Assembly (NCBI RefSeq): GCF_002015035.1
Contig: NZ_MUXY01000001.1
Span: forward strand, 613,939 to 677,938
Reading direction: 5' to 3'
From: Haemophilus parahaemolyticus
Lineage (GTDB): Bacteria; Pseudomonadota; Gammaproteobacteria; Enterobacterales; Pasteurellaceae
Length of the DNA stretch: 64,000 nt
Shown: one piece after another, positions 61,684 to 64,000 of the stretch
Layout of the letters: every line of letters starts with the position of its first letter
Numbering within the stretch: the first letter of the stretch is position 1
Made by a program: the position numbers and the translations under genes
The notes under the pieces: model-generated
Seen by the model: only the letters and a program-made list of their open reading frames with translations
What the model was told of the DNA's origin: nothing
The model's database searches: none

Positions 61684-62769
61684 CTATGGCACATCTTTCA
61701 ATGCATTAGGATTTTTCTCAATAAACATTGCATCGCCATAGCTAAAGAAACGATATTTCTCTGTTACTGCGTGAGCATAGGCGTTCATTGTAGTGCGATA
61801 GCCAGCAAATGCCGAAACTAACATAATGAGCGTAGATTCTGGCAAGTGGAAGTTGGTTACTAACGCATCAATCACTTTAAAGGTTTTGCCTGGATAGATA
61901 AAAATCGAAGTGTCTGAAAAGAATGGTTCGATTAAATATTCAGGATTTTTGACCGCTTGTGCTGCACTTTCAATGGAGCGAACAGAAGTTGTACCCACGG
62001 CGATAACACGTTTGCCATTCGCTTTAGTTTGTAAGATTTGATCGACGACATCTTGCGACACTTCCGCATATTCTGCGTGCATTTTGTGATCTAAAATATT
62101 TTCCACGCGAACAGGTTGGAACGTCCCCGCTCCAACGTGAAGCGTGACAAAAGCGGTATTTACGCCTTTCTCTTTTAATTTCGCTAATAAATTTTGGTCG
62201 AAATGCAAGCCCGCAGTTGGTGCAGCTACTGCCCCTAATACTTTACTGTAAACTGTTTGATAACGCTCTTGGTCAGCATCTTCATCAGGACGGTCGATAT
62301 ATGGCGGTAAAGGCATATGCCCTGCTTGTTGTAGCAAGTCAAAAAGCGGTGCTTCGCCTTCAAATTGCAATTCAAAGAGAGTGTCATGACGCTCAGTCAT
62401 TGTTGCCGTTAAGCCATTACCTTCGCCTAGTTTATCTTCACCAAACACTAATACCGTGCCTTCTTTAGGTGCTTTAGATGCACGTACGTGAGCTAAGCAG
62501 CGATGTTCATCTAATACACGTTCAACCAAGGCTTCGACCTTACCGCCACTTAATTTCCGTCCGTAAAGACGAGCTGGAATTACGCGGGTATTGTTAAAAA
62601 CAAGCAAATCACCTTCATTTAAATGTTCGAGTAAATCAGTGAAGTGTTGATCTGCAAATTCGCCCGTGTTGCCGTTTAAATAGAGCAGTCGGCTGGCAGT
62701 ACGCTCTTTGGTTGGATAGCGAGCAATAAGCTCAGCGGGTAAATCAAAATGGAAATCAGAAACTAACAT
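61684..62769 (-). CDS. queA: tRNA preQ1(34) S-adenosylmethionine ribosyltransferase-isomerase
   Basis: Makes epoxyqueuosine in tRNA from preQ1 and SAM. The 361 residues start [21 protein letters not shown], with [25 protein letters not shown], the [13 protein letters not shown] motif, TLHVGAGTF, and [19 protein letters not shown]. Length and motifs match E. coli QueA (356). No tgt gene lies within the visible upstream region. The end converges with the Nramp-like gene. Confidence 0.96.
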   Translation of the reverse strand: MLVSDFHFDLPAELIARYPTKERTASRLLYLNGNTGEFADQHFTDLLEHLNEGDLLVFNNTRVIPARLYGRKLSGGKVEALVERVLDEHRCLAHVRASKAPKEGTVLVFGEDKLGEGNGLTATMTERHDTLFELQFEGEAPLFDLLQQAGHMPLPPYIDRPDEDADQERYQTVYSKVLGAVAAPTAGLHFDQNLLAKLKEKGVNTAFVTLHVGAGTFQPVRVENILDHKMHAEYAEVSQDVVDQILQTKANGKRVIAVGTTSVRSIESAAQAVKNPEYLIEPFFSDTSIFIYPGKTFKVIDALVTNFHLPESTLIMLVSAFAGYRTTMNAYAHAVTEKYRFFSYGDAMFIEKNPNALKDVP

Positions 62770-62860
62770 ATTATCCTTCTTTGGTAAAAAATAAGGGAAA
62801 TTAGACCGCTTAATTTGATTGTGAGGGAAGAATGGATTCCTCCGCTTATCAAATAAAACA

Positions 62861-62885
62861 GGACAGGAATAAGCCCTGTCCCTAC
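62861..62885. repeat. Dispersed palindrome GGACAGG..CCCTGTCC-CTAC, copy 3
   Basis: Lies about 30 bases past the PerM-type gene stop. Read on the minus strand the hairpin is followed by TGTTTTA, so this copy may serve as the terminator. Similar copies are at 16628 and 44510, the latter with the same CTAC tail. Confidence 0.65.
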
Positions 62886-62913
62886 GTTAAAGAAAACATA
62901 TTTAGTCTAAAAA

Positions 62914-63966
62914 TTAATTTTCTTCTCTAGAAGCAAACGCATTAAATACGGCTTTGACTAAGGTTGCTAATGGAATTGCAAAAAACACGCCCCAGAACCC
63001 CCATAATCCGCCAAAAATAAGGACAGCAATAATGATGGTTAATGGGTGCAAATTCACTGCCTCAGAGAATAAAAACGGAACGACTAAATTACCGTCTAAT
63101 AATTGGCTAATGACAAATGCCAAAATTAAGTAGTAGAACTCAGGTGATAAACCGAACTGCATCAGAGCAATCAAGGCAATTGGAATCGTCGCAAGTACCG
63201 CACCAATGTAAGGCACTAGCACGGAAAGTCCAACGATGACTGAGAGCAAGAGCGGATAGCGTAAATCAAAGAAGATAAAAATGATATAGGTGACCACGCC
63301 AACAATGGCGATTTCTAAACATTTTCCGCGAATATAATTCGCAATTTGCTCTTGCATTTCCACCCAAACACGGGTTGCCAAACGGCGGTTTTTCGGCAAT
63401 AAATTGGCAAGCGAATTTAAAAAGAGGGATTTATCTTTCAGCAAGAAAAACACCATTAACGGCACGAGAAATGCATAAATGCCTAAGCCAACCAAGTTAA
63501 TCAGCGAGTTCACTGAAATGGAAAGCAACGATTCGCCGTAGCCCAAAATTTTTGCCCTCACCGAGCTAACCACGCTATCCAACATAGAATAATCAATTAG
63601 CTCAGGGTAGTGTTCTGGCAAGGTTTGCACCCATTCACTCAAGAGATTGAGCATATTGGGCAAATCGCGAATAAAATTGACCGCTTGATTCCATAAACTT
63701 GGCAGCAATACGACCAATAAAAATGACACGAGCGAAAGTGTTGAGCCAAGCACAATAACGACACTGAATGTTCTTGGCATAAAGCGTTCAATTAAGCGGA
63801 TTGGCACTTCTAGCAAATAAGCCAGAACAATCGCAATCAGTAAAGGCATAATGAGATTACTGAAAAAATAGATGATCCCAAAGCCAATTAGCAAAATCCC
63901 TGCAAGAGCTGCGATTTGAGGATCATTGAATTTCTGGCGATACCACGTTTGGATTTGTTCTAACAT
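62914..63966 (-). CDS. PerM/AI-2E-type membrane protein
   Basis: The 350 residues have about seven to eight hydrophobic segments and AI-2E/PerM family features: a double N-terminal hydrophobic pair, the long central amphipathic region ([21 protein letters not shown]), and the C-terminal [21 protein letters not shown] and [39 protein letters not shown]. The family includes efflux or exporter candidates; the actual substrate is unproved. It is complete in the window, starting 35 bases from its end. Confidence 0.88.
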   Translation of the reverse strand: MLEQIQTWYRQKFNDPQIAALAGILLIGFGIIYFFSNLIMPLLIAIVLAYLLEVPIRLIERFMPRTFSVVIVLGSTLSLVSFLLVVLLPSLWNQAVNFIRDLPNMLNLLSEWVQTLPEHYPELIDYSMLDSVVSSVRAKILGYGESLLSISVNSLINLVGLGIYAFLVPLMVFFLLKDKSLFLNSLANLLPKNRRLATRVWVEMQEQIANYIRGKCLEIAIVGVVTYIIFIFFDLRYPLLLSVIVGLSVLVPYIGAVLATIPIALIALMQFGLSPEFYYLILAFVISQLLDGNLVVPFLFSEAVNLHPLTIIIAVLIFGGLWGFWGVFFAIPLATLVKAVFNAFASREEN

Positions 63967-64000
63967 AGGCTATTTTTGGCTACACACAGCAATGAAGCCC

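Overview
The window is chromosomal DNA of a Pasteurellaceae bacterium. The gene set and gene orders (lolB-ispE-prs, mukF-mukE-mukB, rplM-rpsI, torY-torZ, an eight-gene his operon) fit that family. The 9-base uptake signal ACAAGCGGT and its complement recur throughout, often as inverted pairs. This is the uptake-signal type of the Actinobacillus pleuropneumoniae / Mannheimia side of the family rather than the Haemophilus influenzae type. No rRNA, tRNA, CRISPR array, complete insertion sequence or prophage was seen.

Layout. 1-10.4 kb (minus strand): ribosomal proteins L13/S9, then the condensin operon mukF-mukE-mukB, which carries a two-gene zeta-toxin-like cassette between mukE and mukB, then a frameshifted NhaC-type transporter gene under a lysine riboswitch. 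10.8-24 kb: hns, a Na+/alanine-glycine symporter with a PurR-like operator, the pyruvate dehydrogenase genes aceE-aceF-lpd, pyrD, prs-ispE-lolB and a class II glutamine amidotransferase. 24-34.4 kb: lptD, hemN, a DUF2489-type protein, yihI, gltS, dsbB, a DinI-like gene with an SOS-type promoter, tcdA, a lone modC and rnfH. 34.4-36.2 kb: two AT-rich glycosyltransferases, probably for lipooligosaccharide. 36.2-40 kb: torYZ, a periplasmic molybdoenzyme and its pentahaem cytochrome, with an FNR-type box.

40.2-49.5 kb is a histidine biosynthesis island. It holds hisL (leader peptide and attenuator) and hisG-D-C-B-H-A-F-IE. It looks richer in GC than its neighbours, and similar IS3-type terminal sequences lie at both edges. 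An AT-rich PIN-domain-like gene with a frameshift sits between hisB and hisH, and its stop codon overlaps the hisH start.

49.8-64 kb: metK with MetJ boxes, djlA, dusC, ycjF, an IS3 remnant, ppiB, cca, metR, infA, a divergent AraC regulator / AhpD-like pair, a 20-codon small ORF with its own terminator, a Sel1-repeat protein, an Nramp-like transporter that lacks the usual metal-binding motifs, queA and a PerM-type protein.

Most genes are housekeeping. The accessory items worth attention are the zeta cassette inside mukFEB, the PIN-like gene inside the his operon and the 20-aa ORF. All identifications come from reading translated sequence by eye; no database search was run.
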